64,000 nt of DNA from contig NZ_JABAGQ010000015.1 in NCBI RefSeq assembly GCF_012844225.1, forward strand, positions 48,615-112,614. The letters are read 5' to 3'. The notes beneath the pieces were generated by a model. It made no database searches, was not told the DNA's origin, and saw nothing but the letters and a program-made list of their open reading frames with translations. The position numbers were made by a program, and so were the translations under genes. Below, piece after piece: positions 29,501 to 40,806 of this stretch (position 1 is its first letter; every line of letters starts with the position of its first letter). This DNA comes from Rhodococcus sp. 105337. Its GTDB lineage: Bacteria > Actinomycetota > Actinomycetes > Mycobacteriales > Mycobacteriaceae.

Positions 29501-31397
29501 TGACATGAGCGGCGACGTGTTCGGCAACGGGATGTTGCTCAGCGAGCACATCCAGCTCGTCGCCGCGTTCGACCACCGCCACATCTTCCTCGATCCGGAG
29601 CCCGACGCGGCTCGCTCGTTCGCCGAACGACGGCGGATCTTCGAGCTTCCCCGCTCGTCGTGGGCCGACTACGACCCGGCACTGATCGGCGAGGGCGGGG
29701 GAGTGTGGGAACGCACCCGCAAATCGATCCCGGTCAGCGAACAGGCCCGCCGGGTGCTCGCCCTGCCCGACGACGTCACCGAACTCGCCCCGTCCGAACT
29801 GATCCGGGCGATCCTGCGCGCACCCGTCGACCTGCTGTGGAACGGCGGCATCGGCACCTACATCAAGGCGCGCTCGGAATCCCACGCCGACGTCGGGGAC
29901 AAGAGCAACGACTCCGTGCGCGTCGACGGCGACAGTGTGCGGGCACGGGTGGTCGGCGAAGGCGGCAATCTCGGAGTGACGCAACTCGGGCGTATCGAAT
30001 ACGCCCGCACCGGCGGAAAGATCAACACCGACGCTATCGATAACTCGGCGGGCGTGGACTGCTCCGACCACGAGGTCAACATCAAGATCCTGCTCGACTC
30101 GGTGGTCACCGCCGGCGAACTCCGGACCGAAGACCGTAACCCGCTGCTCGCCTCCATGACCGACGACGTCGCGGAACTCGTGCTCGCCGACAACATCGGG
30201 CAGAACAATGTCCTGGGTCTCGAGCGAGCGGCCGCGCCATCGCTGCTCGGTGTACACCAGCGGCTCCTCGGCGCGCTCGAAGCCGAGCACGGACTCGACC
30301 GTCGCCTCGACGCGTTACCCGACGACGCCGAGATCGCACGCCGGTTCACAGCGGGGGAGGGCCTCACCTCGCCCGAGTTGTCCCAGCTGCTCGCCCACGT
30401 CAAGCTCGCCCTCGTCGAGGAACTTCTCGCCACCGACGTGCCCGACAGCGACACGTTCGCGTCGCGCCTGCCCGGTTATTTCCCGCCCGCGCTCCGGGAT
30501 CGGTTCGCCACCGCAATCAAGGCGCACCCGCTCCGCCGGCAGATCGTCGCGACCATCCTCGCGAACGAAACCGTCGACAACGGCGGCATCTCCTTCGTGT
30601 ACCGGCTGACCGAGGAGACCGGAGCGTCGAGCACCGACGCGGTCCGCGCATACGCCGCGGTCACCGCGATCTTCGGGCTGCCCGCGATCTGGGACCGGGT
30701 CCGCAGCGAGCGGCTTCCCACCGACGTCGAGGACGACCTGCTCCTCGAATCGCGTCGGGTCCTGGACCGCGCGTCGCGGCGGCTGCTCTCGACACGGCCG
30801 CAACCCCTCGCGGTGGGCGCGGAGATCAGCCGGTATCGCGACCGCTTCGCACGACTCGCCCCGCGGGTCGGCGAATGGGTGCGGGGGCATCACGTCGAAG
30901 ACTTCGCCCGCAGGACCCGGCCCGTGCTCGATCGGGGTGCGCCGGCCGAACCCACGGATGCGGTGTACTACCTCCTCGTGCAGTTCGCGCTGCTCGATGT
31001 CATCGACGTCGCGGACATCGTCGAGCGGGACGACGAGGAGGTCGCGGAACTGTACTACGCACTCGACGCGCATCTCGGAATCGACCGCCTTCTCAGTGCG
31101 GTCTCTGCCCTCGAACGAGGAGACCGCTGGCACTCCCTCGCCCGCTTGGCATTACGCGACGACCTGTACGGATCGTTGAGTGCCTTGGTGCTCGACGTGT
31201 TCGCCGGGGCGGAGCCGGGCGAGACCACCGCGGAGATGATCGAGGACTGGGAGTTGTCCAACGGGTCGAGGCTCGTGCGTGCGAGGGCGGCGCTCGAGGA
31301 GATCTTCGCGTCTGGGAACCTGGACCTCGCCGTCCTGTCGGTGGCGGCACGTCAGATCAGAAGCATGGTGCGCACCGGCGCATCCGATCGGAGGTAA
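26589..31397 (+). CDS. gdh: NAD-specific glutamate dehydrogenase, large type
   Basis: A 1602-residue L_180-class enzyme that oxidises glutamate to 2-oxoglutarate and ammonium with NAD. N-terminal ACT-like regulatory regions come first; the catalytic core is about residues 750-1200 with GAVARGGLRWSDRREDYRTE, the Lys-containing VPVGAKGGFVVK, and the nucleotide-binding GIGDMSGDVFGNG, followed by a helical C-terminal region. ATG 26589 follows GGAG. Equivalent to Rv2476c (about 1620 residues), which in mycobacteria is inhibited by GarA; no garA gene is near. A thioesterase gene lies on either side. Confidence 0.97.
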   Translation: MADSTASQLDSSLVATLVQMYEQSGEEIGAPEAVAAAHLELGRERAPGTAAIRVRPPGDDPLGSTAQIVTDDMPLLVEAVLALFARLGVGVDAVVHPEFSALRDDAGLLRDLSPGNPSVDDEDPVHRIAESWMHVQFALGADGPTVDEIDDGLRRALAEVRQVVSDTEPMLALQRELAGALDALAVVPPPQHTATVLAETADLLRWLARGHFTMLGYRRYEFVDTDGSGVVRARPVRGSGLGVLRTEGPDSDPLELPPGAHPDRRPLLVLTQGALPTTVHRSVYPYFVGIAVLDAEGRVVGEHRFLGVLTVTALNDNILDIPLISRRVRAVIARAHVDISSYSGQAMLEIMQTIPRAELFSMDTATLYDTVTSVVDIRRQVRLFVRVDTHRRYVSCLVYLPRDRYTTKVRIAMQDILLSEYGGGVLDYTARVSEGELALLHVTIRFPGRGRHEIDTSDENRIRIQALLAATSRNWTDRLSEAAAGDARVDAALVQRYADAVPEAYKEDFPSERALSDLVVLEGLRVGEIETRLCRSDGAAPGAWRFTLYVGDEPVTLGRVLPVLQSLGVQVIDERPYRVPRSDGIDCWIYDFGLGLPGDLSPDTLDSDPTLAGRFTDMFVVAWRGDSETDRFNELVLRAGLVWRQAVMLRAYAKYLRQTGFPYSQHNIEGVLLDYPEITVLLVRLFEARFDPEVAESESEERISGELTSKIEAVTGLVPDRILRGLFSLIRSTLRTNYFVPADDDSARGRVLSMKLDPAGIAELPQPRPKFEIFVYAPDVEGVHMRYGAVARGGLRWSDRREDYRTEVLGLVKAQAVKNAVIVPVGAKGGFVVKHAPQPTGDAAADRRAVRERGEQCYRRFISGLLDVTDNLDRSRTTVIPPERVVRHDTDDTYLVVAADKGTASFSDLANSVAADYGFWLGDAFASGGSAGYDHKEMGITARGAWESVKRHFRERGLDTQTENFTVAGIGDMSGDVFGNGMLLSEHIQLVAAFDHRHIFLDPEPDAARSFAERRRIFELPRSSWADYDPALIGEGGGVWERTRKSIPVSEQARRVLALPDDVTELAPSELIRAILRAPVDLLWNGGIGTYIKARSESHADVGDKSNDSVRVDGDSVRARVVGEGGNLGVTQLGRIEYARTGGKINTDAIDNSAGVDCSDHEVNIKILLDSVVTAGELRTEDRNPLLASMTDDVAELVLADNIGQNNVLGLERAAAPSLLGVHQRLLGALEAEHGLDRRLDALPDDAEIARRFTAGEGLTSPELSQLLAHVKLALVEELLATDVPDSDTFASRLPGYFPPALRDRFATAIKAHPLRRQIVATILANETVDNGGISFVYRLTEETGASSTDAVRAYAAVTAIFGLPAIWDRVRSERLPTDVEDDLLLESRRVLDRASRRLLSTRPQPLAVGAEISRYRDRFARLAPRVGEWVRGHHVEDFARRTRPVLDRGAPAEPTDAVYYLLVQFALLDVIDVADIVERDDEEVAELYYALDAHLGIDRLLSAVSALERGDRWHSLARLALRDDLYGSLSALVLDVFAGAEPGETTAEMIEDWELSNGSRLVRARAALEEIFASGNLDLAVLSVAARQIRSMVRTGASDRR

Positions 31398-31400
31398 CGA

Positions 31401-31835
31401 GTGGGCAGCGCGGGGGAACAGTTCGGATTCCACACCGAGGTGATGGTGCGGTGGTCCGACATGGATGTCTTCCAGCACATCAACCACGCGCGGATGGTGA
31501 CGTTGCTCGAAGAGGCGCGCATCCCGTGGCTCTTCGCCGACGGCCGGCCCACCCAGAGCCTGCGCGAAGGTGCCGTGATCGCAGATCTCCACGTGCGGTA
31601 CCGGCGGCAACTCCGCCACTCGGACGGCCCGCTCGACATCATGATGTGGACCGAGAAGGTCCGGGCGGTCGACTTCACCATCGGTTACGAGGTGCGTCCC
31701 GGTGGCGCTCCGGCCGACTCCGCACCGGCCGTGATCGCCTCCACCCAGATTGCGGCGTTCGACATCGACACCCAGCGGCTGCGGCGGCTCGACGACCACG
31801 AACGTGAGTTCCTGCTGCGGTGGCGGCGTGACTGA
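31401..31835 (+). CDS. hotdog thioesterase (Rv2475c-like)
   Basis: A 144-residue 4HBT hotdog protein that starts 3 bp after the gdh stop. The catalytic region RWSDMDVFQHINHARMVTLL matches the family (Asp in SDMD, HINH). It resembles the thioesterase at 26030 in length and motifs, but has clearly diverged. Its last codons overlap the next gene in a GTGACTGA junction, so gdh, this gene and the next are one operon. Substrate unknown. Confidence 0.85.
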   Translation: MGSAGEQFGFHTEVMVRWSDMDVFQHINHARMVTLLEEARIPWLFADGRPTQSLREGAVIADLHVRYRRQLRHSDGPLDIMMWTEKVRAVDFTIGYEVRPGGAPADSAPAVIASTQIAAFDIDTQRLRRLDDHEREFLLRWRRD

Positions 31836-32526
31836 CACAGCCGGCCGGGGCCGCGGTGAACGCGCGATACGTCTCGACGGGCCCGCCGAGCGCACCGACC
31901 TCGCCAGCTTCCTCACCCATGTGCTGCGCATGGACGACGCGGCTGTCGTACGCCTGCGCCGCCGGGGCGACGGTGTGCTCGGCGTGTGGGCGCAGACCGG
32001 CTTCGAGGTCCTCGCGTCGCGGGTCGTGCGCGGCACCGTCGATCCTGCCGACACGTGCGTCGCCGCCGACGGCCTGCGCGCCGCGCTCGTCGGGGCGTCG
32101 GGTCCGCACCCCGAGGTGGACCCGGGATGGGCGATGGATTCGGCCTGGCGCGGTGCGCTGCCCCCCGAGGGCGGCTACACGCACGTCGACGACGTCCCTG
32201 CCCGCGTGCTCGTCGAACTCGCCCACCGCGGCGTGACCGTGACCCGCGAGCAGGGCGCGCAAGGACCTCCGGCGTCGCTGCTCGCGCAGGAAGTACTGGA
32301 AGTGAGCGGCGGTGACACGACGGTGGGGGTGCCCATGCGGATGGTCTTCGCGCTGGGCGCAATGGGATTCGTCCCCACCTCGGGCCGGGACTCCGGCGAT
32401 GTCGAGGGCATCGATCCCGCCGAGGTGGTCCGGGTTCGCGCCTCCCCGACGTGGCTGCGCCTCGATGCACGGTACGGGTCCGTCCATCTGCGCCGGACCG
32501 GTGGTCTCGGTCTGAGTGTGGTGTAG
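31828..32526 (+). CDS. conserved actinobacterial protein (Rv2474c-like)
   Basis: A 232-residue soluble protein I cannot assign to a function. It starts at GTG 31828, overlapping the thioesterase by 8 bases. The N-terminal part has RMDDAAVVRLRRRG and VWAQTGFEVLASRVV, followed by a region with GWAMDSAWRGALPP; the C terminus WLRLDARYGSVHLRRTG may be DNA- or nucleotide-interacting only by its basic character. No transmembrane segment. Position in the gdh operon suggests a link to that enzyme or its neighbours. Confidence 0.75.
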   Translation: MTDTAGRGRGERAIRLDGPAERTDLASFLTHVLRMDDAAVVRLRRRGDGVLGVWAQTGFEVLASRVVRGTVDPADTCVAADGLRAALVGASGPHPEVDPGWAMDSAWRGALPPEGGYTHVDDVPARVLVELAHRGVTVTREQGAQGPPASLLAQEVLEVSGGDTTVGVPMRMVFALGAMGFVPTSGRDSGDVEGIDPAEVVRVRASPTWLRLDARYGSVHLRRTGGLGLSVV

Positions 32527-32531
32527 CCCGG

Positions 32532-34148
32532 TCAGACGAGCCAGGCGGCACTGTCGGGCGGGAGATGCCGGCCCGCGATCGGTGTGCTGGACAACAGCAC
32601 CGTGCCCGGCGGGAGCACGACCGGCTCCGTGCCGGCGTTGAGCACACACGTCACTCCGCCGGTACGCCGGAACGCGAGACAGCCGGGCGGGCTGCCGTAC
32701 CAGCCGATGTCGTCGCCGGAGATCTCCGGACGTTCGTGCCGCAGCTCGATGGCGCGCCGGTACAGCGACAGTGTCGATCCCGTGTCGGCGAGCTGCGCTT
32801 CGACGGTGAGCGCGGCCCAGTTCTCGGGCTGGGGCAGCCACGACTGCGACGCGCCGGTGAATCCGAACGGAGGGGCCGTGCCCTCCCACGGCAGAGGGAC
32901 GCGGCATCCGTCCCGGCCACGGTCGGTGCGCCCCGAGCGTTCCCACACCGGGTCCTGCAGCACCTCGTCCGGGAGATCCACGTTCGGTAGCCCGAGTTCG
33001 GCTCCGTTGTAGACGAACGCCGCACCCGGTAGCGCCAACTCCACCAGGATCATGGCGCGGGCCCGGGCGAGGCCGCGCGCACCGCCTCCGTAGCGGCTCA
33101 CCTCCCGGTCCACGTCGTGGTTCGACAATGTCCAGGTCGGGGACGCCGGTGTGCCGGCGACAGCGGCGAAGCCCTTGTCGATCGCTTCCTTGATCTCGTT
33201 CGCATCCCAGCCCGCGAGAGTCAGGTGGAACTCGAAACCGAGGTGCAACTCGTCCGGCCGCAGATAGGCGGAGAACCGCTCGTGATCGCTGACCCAGATC
33301 TCACCGATCGTCACCGCATGCGGATACTCGTCGAGCACTTCCCGGATAGCCCGGTGGATGGCATGGACTTCGGGATTGTCGAAGCGGGGATCGGACGCGG
33401 CATGTCCGAGGAGTTCGTTCTCCTCCCAGCCGTCGTGGTCGGCCAGGTCTGCGGGCTTGGCCATGCCGTGCGCGACGTCGATGCGGAACCCGTCCACGTG
33501 CCGGTCGTGCAGCCAGAACCGGAGAGTCTTCTCGAGGTCCTCGCCGACATCCGGGTCGGCCCAGTTCAGATCGGGTTGCTGCGAGGCGAACACGTGCAGG
33601 TACCACTGGCCCGGGGTGCCGTCGGGCTCGGTGACCCGGGTCCAGGCCGGACCTCCGAAGATGCTGGGCCAGTTGTTCGGCGGCTCGTCGCCGCCCGGTC
33701 CGCGACCGTCCCGGAAATGGAAACGGTTGCGTTCCGCGCTTCCCGGTGGCGAGGCGAGTGCCTCGTGGAACCAGGGATGTTCGCTGCTGACATGGTTCGG
33801 CACGAGGTCCATCACGACACGAATGCCCCGCGCGTGCGCCTCGCCGACCAACGCGTCGAAGGCGGCGATGTCACCGAAGAGAGGGTCGATGTCGCGGGGG
33901 TCGGATACGTCGTACCCGTGATCCGCCATCGGCGACCGCATCACGGGATTGAGCCAGAGCGCGTCGACTCCGAGGAGTTCGAGGTACCAGAGGTGGCTGC
34001 GGATCCCGGCGAGATCGCCGACCCCGTCTCCGTCCGAGTCGGCGAACGACCGCGGATACACCTGGTAGAACACGGCATCGCGCCACCAGGCCCGCGCGGG
34101 GACGGGACCGTCGGTCGGCGCATCGCTGGGGCGGGCCACGGGAGTCAT
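32532..34148 (-). CDS. aglA: GH13 alpha-glucosidase
   Basis: A cytoplasmic glycoside hydrolase family 13 enzyme of about 538 residues that releases glucose from short alpha-glucosides (oligo-1,6-glucosidase / trehalose-related). It begins WWRDAVFYQVYPRSFADS and has the four GH13 regions: DLVPNH, GFRIDVAHG (nucleophile Asp), TIGEIW (acid Glu) and LSNHDVD (Asp). The start is uncertain: ATG 34148 is chosen, GTG 34154 is close. Corresponds to Rv2471 by position. Convergent with the gdh operon, 5 bp apart. Confidence 0.9.
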   Translation of the reverse strand: MTPVARPSDAPTDGPVPARAWWRDAVFYQVYPRSFADSDGDGVGDLAGIRSHLWYLELLGVDALWLNPVMRSPMADHGYDVSDPRDIDPLFGDIAAFDALVGEAHARGIRVVMDLVPNHVSSEHPWFHEALASPPGSAERNRFHFRDGRGPGGDEPPNNWPSIFGGPAWTRVTEPDGTPGQWYLHVFASQQPDLNWADPDVGEDLEKTLRFWLHDRHVDGFRIDVAHGMAKPADLADHDGWEENELLGHAASDPRFDNPEVHAIHRAIREVLDEYPHAVTIGEIWVSDHERFSAYLRPDELHLGFEFHLTLAGWDANEIKEAIDKGFAAVAGTPASPTWTLSNHDVDREVSRYGGGARGLARARAMILVELALPGAAFVYNGAELGLPNVDLPDEVLQDPVWERSGRTDRGRDGCRVPLPWEGTAPPFGFTGASQSWLPQPENWAALTVEAQLADTGSTLSLYRRAIELRHERPEISGDDIGWYGSPPGCLAFRRTGGVTCVLNAGTEPVVLPPGTVLLSSTPIAGRHLPPDSAAWLV

Positions 34149-34230
34149 CGTGACAGATGCGCGCTGCGTGGACAGGTCGAACCGTGGCAGCGAATTCCTG
34201 TGACCGCGCACACGTGATAGGACAATCCTC

Positions 34231-34653
34231 ATGAATTGGACGCCGATCGTCGCTGTCTCCCTCGACGATGTGGAACTTCACGACGATCCGATCGACCCGG
34301 ACTGGATCCACGACGGGACGCCGGTGGCCCGCAGCGGTCAATGGTCGACAGGGAGCGACCTGACCACCACCACCCATGTGTGGGACTGCACGGCGGGCCG
34401 TTTCACATGGCACTTCGGCGCCGACGAGATCGTCCACATCGTGGAAGGTTCGGTGATCGTCAGTTCCGACGACGCCGATCCGCGGATCCTCCGTGCCGGG
34501 GACGCGGCCCTGTTCCGGGCCGGCACGTCCGCGCTCTGGGAGGTTCCCGAGTACGTCCGCAAACATGCGATTCTGCATCGGGTGATGCCCGCACCGCTGA
34601 TCTTCGGATTCCGCGTCGCCGGAAAGCTCAGGTCGCTCGTGCGGAGGGGCTGA
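34231..34653 (+). CDS. cupin-domain protein
   Basis: A 140-residue single-domain cupin, close to the cupin_3/DUF861 group. Core strands include TTTTHVWDCTAGRFTWHFGADEIVHIVEG (in pieces: HVWDCTAGRF and DEIVHIVEG) with the metal-site Glu and His, and AGDAALFRAG. DUF861 proteins include ureidoglycine aminohydrolases, but no purine genes are nearby. Divergent from aglA by 82 bp and convergent with glbO. Role unknown. Confidence 0.75.
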   Translation: MNWTPIVAVSLDDVELHDDPIDPDWIHDGTPVARSGQWSTGSDLTTTTHVWDCTAGRFTWHFGADEIVHIVEGSVIVSSDDADPRILRAGDAALFRAGTSALWEVPEYVRKHAILHRVMPAPLIFGFRVAGKLRSLVRRG

Positions 34654-34671
34654 CCCGTTCCCGGGACGGCG

Positions 34672-35064
34672 TCACACGGCCGAATTCATCATCGAGTCGG
34701 CTGCCATGTTCATGTAGTCGAGCAGTTGGCGGCGGTGGGCGTCGTCGAGGGTCTCCTCGTCGATCGAGGCGATCGCGGTGTGCATACAGCGCAGCCACGC
34801 GTCGCGCTCGAGCGGTCCGATGCGGAACGGGTGGTGCCGCATGCGCAGGCGCGGGTGGCCGCGTTCGTCGGAGTAGGTGTGCGGCCCGCCCCAGTACTGC
34901 TCGAGAAACATGCGCATGCGCCGCTCGGCCGGGCCGAGATCTTCCTCGGGGTACAGCGGACGGACGATCTCGTCCGCGGCCACCTCTTCGTAGAAGCGCG
35001 CCGTGATCTTACGAAACGTCTCGGCGCCGCCCACTGCGTCGTAGAAGGTCTGCTCGTCACTCAT
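34672..35064 (-). CDS. glbO: group II truncated haemoglobin
   Basis: A 130-residue 2/2 haemoglobin (trHbO), an oxygen- and NO-handling haem protein. It shows [42 protein letters not shown] (key residues: Tyr of QYWGGP and the proximal His of RMRHHPF) and Trp in RDAWLR, all conserved in group II. Start at ATG 35064; the open frame upstream is not homologous. Corresponds to Rv2470. Confidence 0.95.
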   Translation of the reverse strand: MSDEQTFYDAVGGAETFRKITARFYEEVAADEIVRPLYPEEDLGPAERRMRMFLEQYWGGPHTYSDERGHPRLRMRHHPFRIGPLERDAWLRCMHTAIASIDEETLDDAHRRQLLDYMNMAADSMMNSAV

Positions 35065-35249
35065 CGGTTTCTGCTCACCATCCCTCTCGAGTGTCCATTG
35101 TGCCCGTTGCAGCGGCCCGCCCGTCGCGGCAGCGGTATCCGTGTCCGGCGGCCCCGGAAGTTCACATACCCGACCTCGGCAAGTCGCACGATTCAGGGTG
35201 CGATTTTCGACCATCCGTGATGCACTGTTTCCAGTCTTCCGGAGGTCGT

Positions 35250-35876
35250 ATGAAGCACCGCAGCAGCGCACATCGACAACTCCCGCCCGCGGATGCCCCG
35301 ATGGGGGCGCCGGGGGCCAACACCCTGCGCGTGGTGCGCGACAGCACGGCGGTGCCCGACTGGGTCAAACGACGGGTGCTGCTGCTCAATGCCACCTACG
35401 AACCTCTCACGGCGCTGCCGGCCCGGCGCGCCGTCATTCTCATGACCGGTGGTAAGGCCGATACCGTCCACGACGACCCGCACGCGCCGTTCGTCCGCTC
35501 AGCGGAATGGTCGGTGCAGTTGCCTTCGGTGATCCGCCTGCGCAGTTACGTCCGGGTGCCCTATCACGCCCGGGTACCCATGACCCGCGCGGCGCTCATG
35601 CACCGCGACGGAAACCGCTGCGCATATTGCGGCGCGAAAGCCGAGACGATCGACCACGTGGTGCCTCGCAGTCGCGGAGGCGAGCACAGCTGGGAGAACT
35701 GCGTCGCGTGCTGCGCGCCCTGCAACCACAAGAAGGCAGACAAGATGCTCGCCGAACTCGGGTGGACGATGCGCGCCGTTCTCACCCCGCCGAAGGGCAG
35801 GCACTGGCGCCTGCTCGCCACCCTCCCGGAGTTGCACCCCACCTGGCTGCCGTACCTGGGAGAGGGCGCCGCCTGA
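35250..35876 (+). CDS. HNH endonuclease family protein
   Basis: A 208-residue protein with a C-terminal HNH nuclease fold: CAYCG, then [19 protein letters not shown] and CNHKKADK, giving two zinc-binding CxxC pairs and the His-Asn-His core. The N-terminal half ([19 protein letters not shown]) is the standard partner region in actinobacterial homologues (Rv2469c). Target DNA unknown. ATG 35250 has GGAGG five bases upstream. The ctaJ gene follows by 63 bp. Confidence 0.9.
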   Translation: MKHRSSAHRQLPPADAPMGAPGANTLRVVRDSTAVPDWVKRRVLLLNATYEPLTALPARRAVILMTGGKADTVHDDPHAPFVRSAEWSVQLPSVIRLRSYVRVPYHARVPMTRAALMHRDGNRCAYCGAKAETIDHVVPRSRGGEHSWENCVACCAPCNHKKADKMLAELGWTMRAVLTPPKGRHWRLLATLPELHPTWLPYLGEGAA

Positions 35877-35939
35877 CGGCACGGTACGGAATCAGGGGCG
35901 TATGCGGCCTTTCCCGGGTGCCTGGGCTACCGTTTGCGT

Positions 35940-36206
35940 GTGAGCATTCTCGAGACAACCCTGATCTTCGTCGGCATTCCGCTGCTGATCATCTTGGTCT
36001 TCGCCGGTCTGTCCCTGACCGGGCAGCGATACCCGGGCCCCGTTCCGTCCGATACCGCGTACACCCTCGGCCAGAAGTGGGAGTACGAGCCGGTGCTGTG
36101 GACCGCCACGGACGAAGTGACGCGCCCCGGGCATCACGCCCATCACGGACATGTCGTCGGTAACCCGGCGGATCTGATCGGAGGTACCGCAAGTGGCAAG
36201 TGGTGA
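35940..36206 (+). CDS. ctaJ: aa3-type cytochrome oxidase subunit CtaJ
   Basis: An 88-residue single-pass membrane subunit of the actinobacterial III2IV2 respiratory supercomplex. Residues 1-29 hold the membrane helix (ETTLIFVGIPLLIILVFAGL), followed by the diagnostic GQKWEYEPVLWTA and a His-rich tail (GHHAHHGH). GTG 35940 gives the standard MSILET start. The location between the HNH gene and DUF5130 is that of MSMEG_4693, as I recall. It overlaps the next gene by 14 bases. Confidence 0.88.
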   Translation: MSILETTLIFVGIPLLIILVFAGLSLTGQRYPGPVPSDTAYTLGQKWEYEPVLWTATDEVTRPGHHAHHGHVVGNPADLIGGTASGKW

Positions 36207-36666
36207 CGTGATCCACACTCCCGCCCGTTCCCAGGAGACTCTTCCGTACGGCGCGGCACTCACGACGAGCGGCCGAATTTCGAGCGCTCGCCCGCTCGGC
36301 GAGCCGTTCGCCGGACCGCCGTTCAAGGACAGCGACCTCATCCGGCTCGACGACACGCTGACCGATGCCATCCGGGCAACCCACGTGCGGTTCTCCGTGT
36401 ACATCGGTGATGCCGTGAACCCGGCTGCCGAGACCGACGCGCTGCTGCCGGCGACCCCCGACGCGGAGAACTCGGTGCTGATCGCCGTGTACCCCAATCA
36501 GCGGGCCATCGAGATCCGTTCCGGACGCGAGGCTTCCGCCCGCGCGACGGATCGCGTCCTGCAACTCGGCGTCACCGCCGCGCTGGCGTCCTTCGGCCAG
36601 GGGAACCTGCTCGACGGCATCACCAGTGCCGTCCGCGTGATGGCCAACGCGATCATCGCACCGTAG
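36193..36666 (+). CDS. DUF5130 protein (Rv2468c-like)
   Basis: A 157-residue soluble protein of the DUF5130 family (TPM-like fold). It has FKDSDLIRLDDTLTDAIRATHVRFSVYIGD (recognisable by LDDTLTDAI and FSVYIGD) and AIEIRSGREASARATDRVLQL (AIEIRSG). GTG 36193 follows GGAGGT by eight bases and lies within the end of ctaJ, so the two are translationally coupled. TPM proteins are linked to photosystem repair in plants, which raises the thought of oxidase maintenance, but that is speculation. Confidence 0.82.
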   Translation: MASGDVIHTPARSQETLPYGAALTTSGRISSARPLGEPFAGPPFKDSDLIRLDDTLTDAIRATHVRFSVYIGDAVNPAAETDALLPATPDAENSVLIAVYPNQRAIEIRSGREASARATDRVLQLGVTAALASFGQGNLLDGITSAVRVMANAIIAP

Positions 36667-36736
36667 GTCTCGATGCTTCTGTAGTTTCGGCGGTCTCGCG
36701 GCGCCGGCGACCCTGCCGTCTCTGCGCTCCGCCACC

Positions 36737-36786
36737 GTGGCCCGGTGCCGCGCTCGGTCCGACGACCGGGTGCGGCACCGGGCCAC
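36737..36786. terminator. bidirectional hairpin terminator
   Basis: Perfect 15-base arms GTGGCCCGGTGCCGC (36737-36751) and their complement (36772-36786), with a smaller inner hairpin CGGTC/GACCG in the loop. It separates DUF5130 from the convergent pepN gene. Confidence 0.75.
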
Positions 36787-36810
36787 AGGCGTTTCACATG
36801 CCGTGTGAGA

Positions 36811-39393
<2,583 letters not shown>

Positions 39394-39577
39394 AGAAGAG
39401 CTCCTTTTCACGACGGGATGTCGGCAGGCATCCATCCCATCATGATCGGGGTAGCGCCATGGTCGGGACGTCGGAACGTCGCCCGTGCGGACAGGGCGGG
39501 GAAGAATACGGCCCGACAGACTGTTGGACGGCGTATCGCGGCAACCGCCGGGTTCGGACCATCCTGAGGAGACCTTC

Positions 39578-40204
39578 GTGAGCGACTCGACCACCCCCAC
39601 CGGCAAGGACACCGCTGATTTCTGGTTCGACCCGCTGTGCCCGTGGTGCTGGGTGACCTCACGCTGGATTCTCGAGGTCACGAAGGTGCGCGACATCGAG
39701 GCACGCTTCCACGTGATGAGCCTGGCAGTGCTCAACGAGGGCCGCGATCTCCCGGAGGAGTACGCCGAACGCATGAAGGACGCATGGGGTCCCGTGCGTG
39801 TCGCCATCGCCGCGGCACAGAAGTACGGCGACGACATCCTCTCGCCGCTCTACACCGCGATGGGCACCCGGATCCACAACGAGGGCAACGAGAACCTCGA
39901 CGACGTCGTCGCCGGCGCGCTCGCGGAACTCGACCTCGATCCGTCGCTGGCCGACGCCGCGGCCAGCACCGAGTACGACACGGCGCTGCGTGCGAGTCAC
40001 GCCGCGGGAATGGACGCCGTGGGCCAGGACGTGGGAACGCCGACCATTCACGTCAACGGCATCGCGTTCTTCGGACCGGTGTTGTCGAAGATTCCGCGCG
40101 GTGAAGAAGCCGGCACCGTGTGGGACGGCGTCGTCGCACTCGCGTCGTACCCGCACTTCTTCGAGCTCAAGCGCAGCCGCAACGAGGACCCGACGTTCGA
40201 CTGA
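39578..40204 (+). CDS. DsbA-like mycothiol-dependent nitroreductase/mycoredoxin
   Basis: A 208-residue thioredoxin-fold protein with a DsbA helical insert. The redox motif CPWC is at residues 21-24, after FWFDPL, and the cis-Pro loop is [10 protein letters not shown]. It has no signal peptide and so acts in the cytoplasm. By position and motif it corresponds to Rv2466c, which uses mycothiol and activates nitro-pyrimidine prodrugs. GTG 39578 follows GAGGAG. Divergent from pepN. Confidence 0.9.
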   Translation: MSDSTTPTGKDTADFWFDPLCPWCWVTSRWILEVTKVRDIEARFHVMSLAVLNEGRDLPEEYAERMKDAWGPVRVAIAAAQKYGDDILSPLYTAMGTRIHNEGNENLDDVVAGALAELDLDPSLADAAASTEYDTALRASHAAGMDAVGQDVGTPTIHVNGIAFFGPVLSKIPRGEEAGTVWDGVVALASYPHFFELKRSRNEDPTFD

Positions 40205-40323
40205 GGTCCGAGCCTGCCCGGTGCTTCGGACGCGAGACGCGTTCGAGGCACCGGGCGCGGCGTCTTCGGGCACATCCGGGCAGGGCGTCGGTCCGCACAC
40301 CGGGGACTCGTTAGACTCTGCTC

Positions 40324-40803
40324 ATGCGCGTGTACCTGGGAGCCGACCATGCCGGTTTCGAACGTAAGAATCAGATCATCGAACACCTGACCGCGAACGG
40401 CCACGAGGCGATCGACTGCGGCGCCTTCGAGTACGACGCTCAGGACGACTACCCGGCGTTCTGCATCGAGGCCGCCCGTCGCACCGTTGCGGACGAGGGA
40501 AGCCTCGGACTGGTGCTCGGTGGCAGCGGGAACGGCGAGCAGATCGCGGCGAACAAGGTCCCGGGCGCGCGGTGCGCGCTGGCGTGGAGCGTCGAGACCG
40601 CCACCCTCGCCCGCGAACACAACAATGCTCAGCTGATCGGCATCGGCGGCCGGATGCACACGCTCGAGGAAACCCTCGCGATCGTGGATGCCTTCCTCGC
40701 GGCCGAGTGGTCGAACGAGGAACGTCACCAGCGTCGCATCGACATTCTTGCCGAGTACGAGAAGACCGGTGTGGCTCCGGCCGTGCCGGGCACATCGAAC
40801 TGA
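40324..40803 (+). CDS. rpiB: ribose-5-phosphate isomerase B
   Basis: Interconverts ribose-5-P and ribulose-5-P in the pentose phosphate pathway. The 159 residues include GADHAGF (6-12), GGSGNGEQIAANK (66-78) and REHNNAQ. The active-site base is Glu72, as in mycobacterial RpiB, instead of the Cys of E. coli-type enzymes. The Nei gene starts 3 bp after the stop, so the two are co-transcribed; this pairing is conserved (Rv2465c-Rv2464c). Confidence 0.96.
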   Translation: MRVYLGADHAGFERKNQIIEHLTANGHEAIDCGAFEYDAQDDYPAFCIEAARRTVADEGSLGLVLGGSGNGEQIAANKVPGARCALAWSVETATLAREHNNAQLIGIGGRMHTLEETLAIVDAFLAAEWSNEERHQRRIDILAEYEKTGVAPAVPGTSN

Positions 40804-40806
40804 CCT

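Noticed and set aside
27270..30290. Open frame of 1006 codons on the minus strand
   Set aside because: It lies wholly inside the NAD-GDH gene, in antisense, is low in motif content, and is the usual result of high-GC codon bias.
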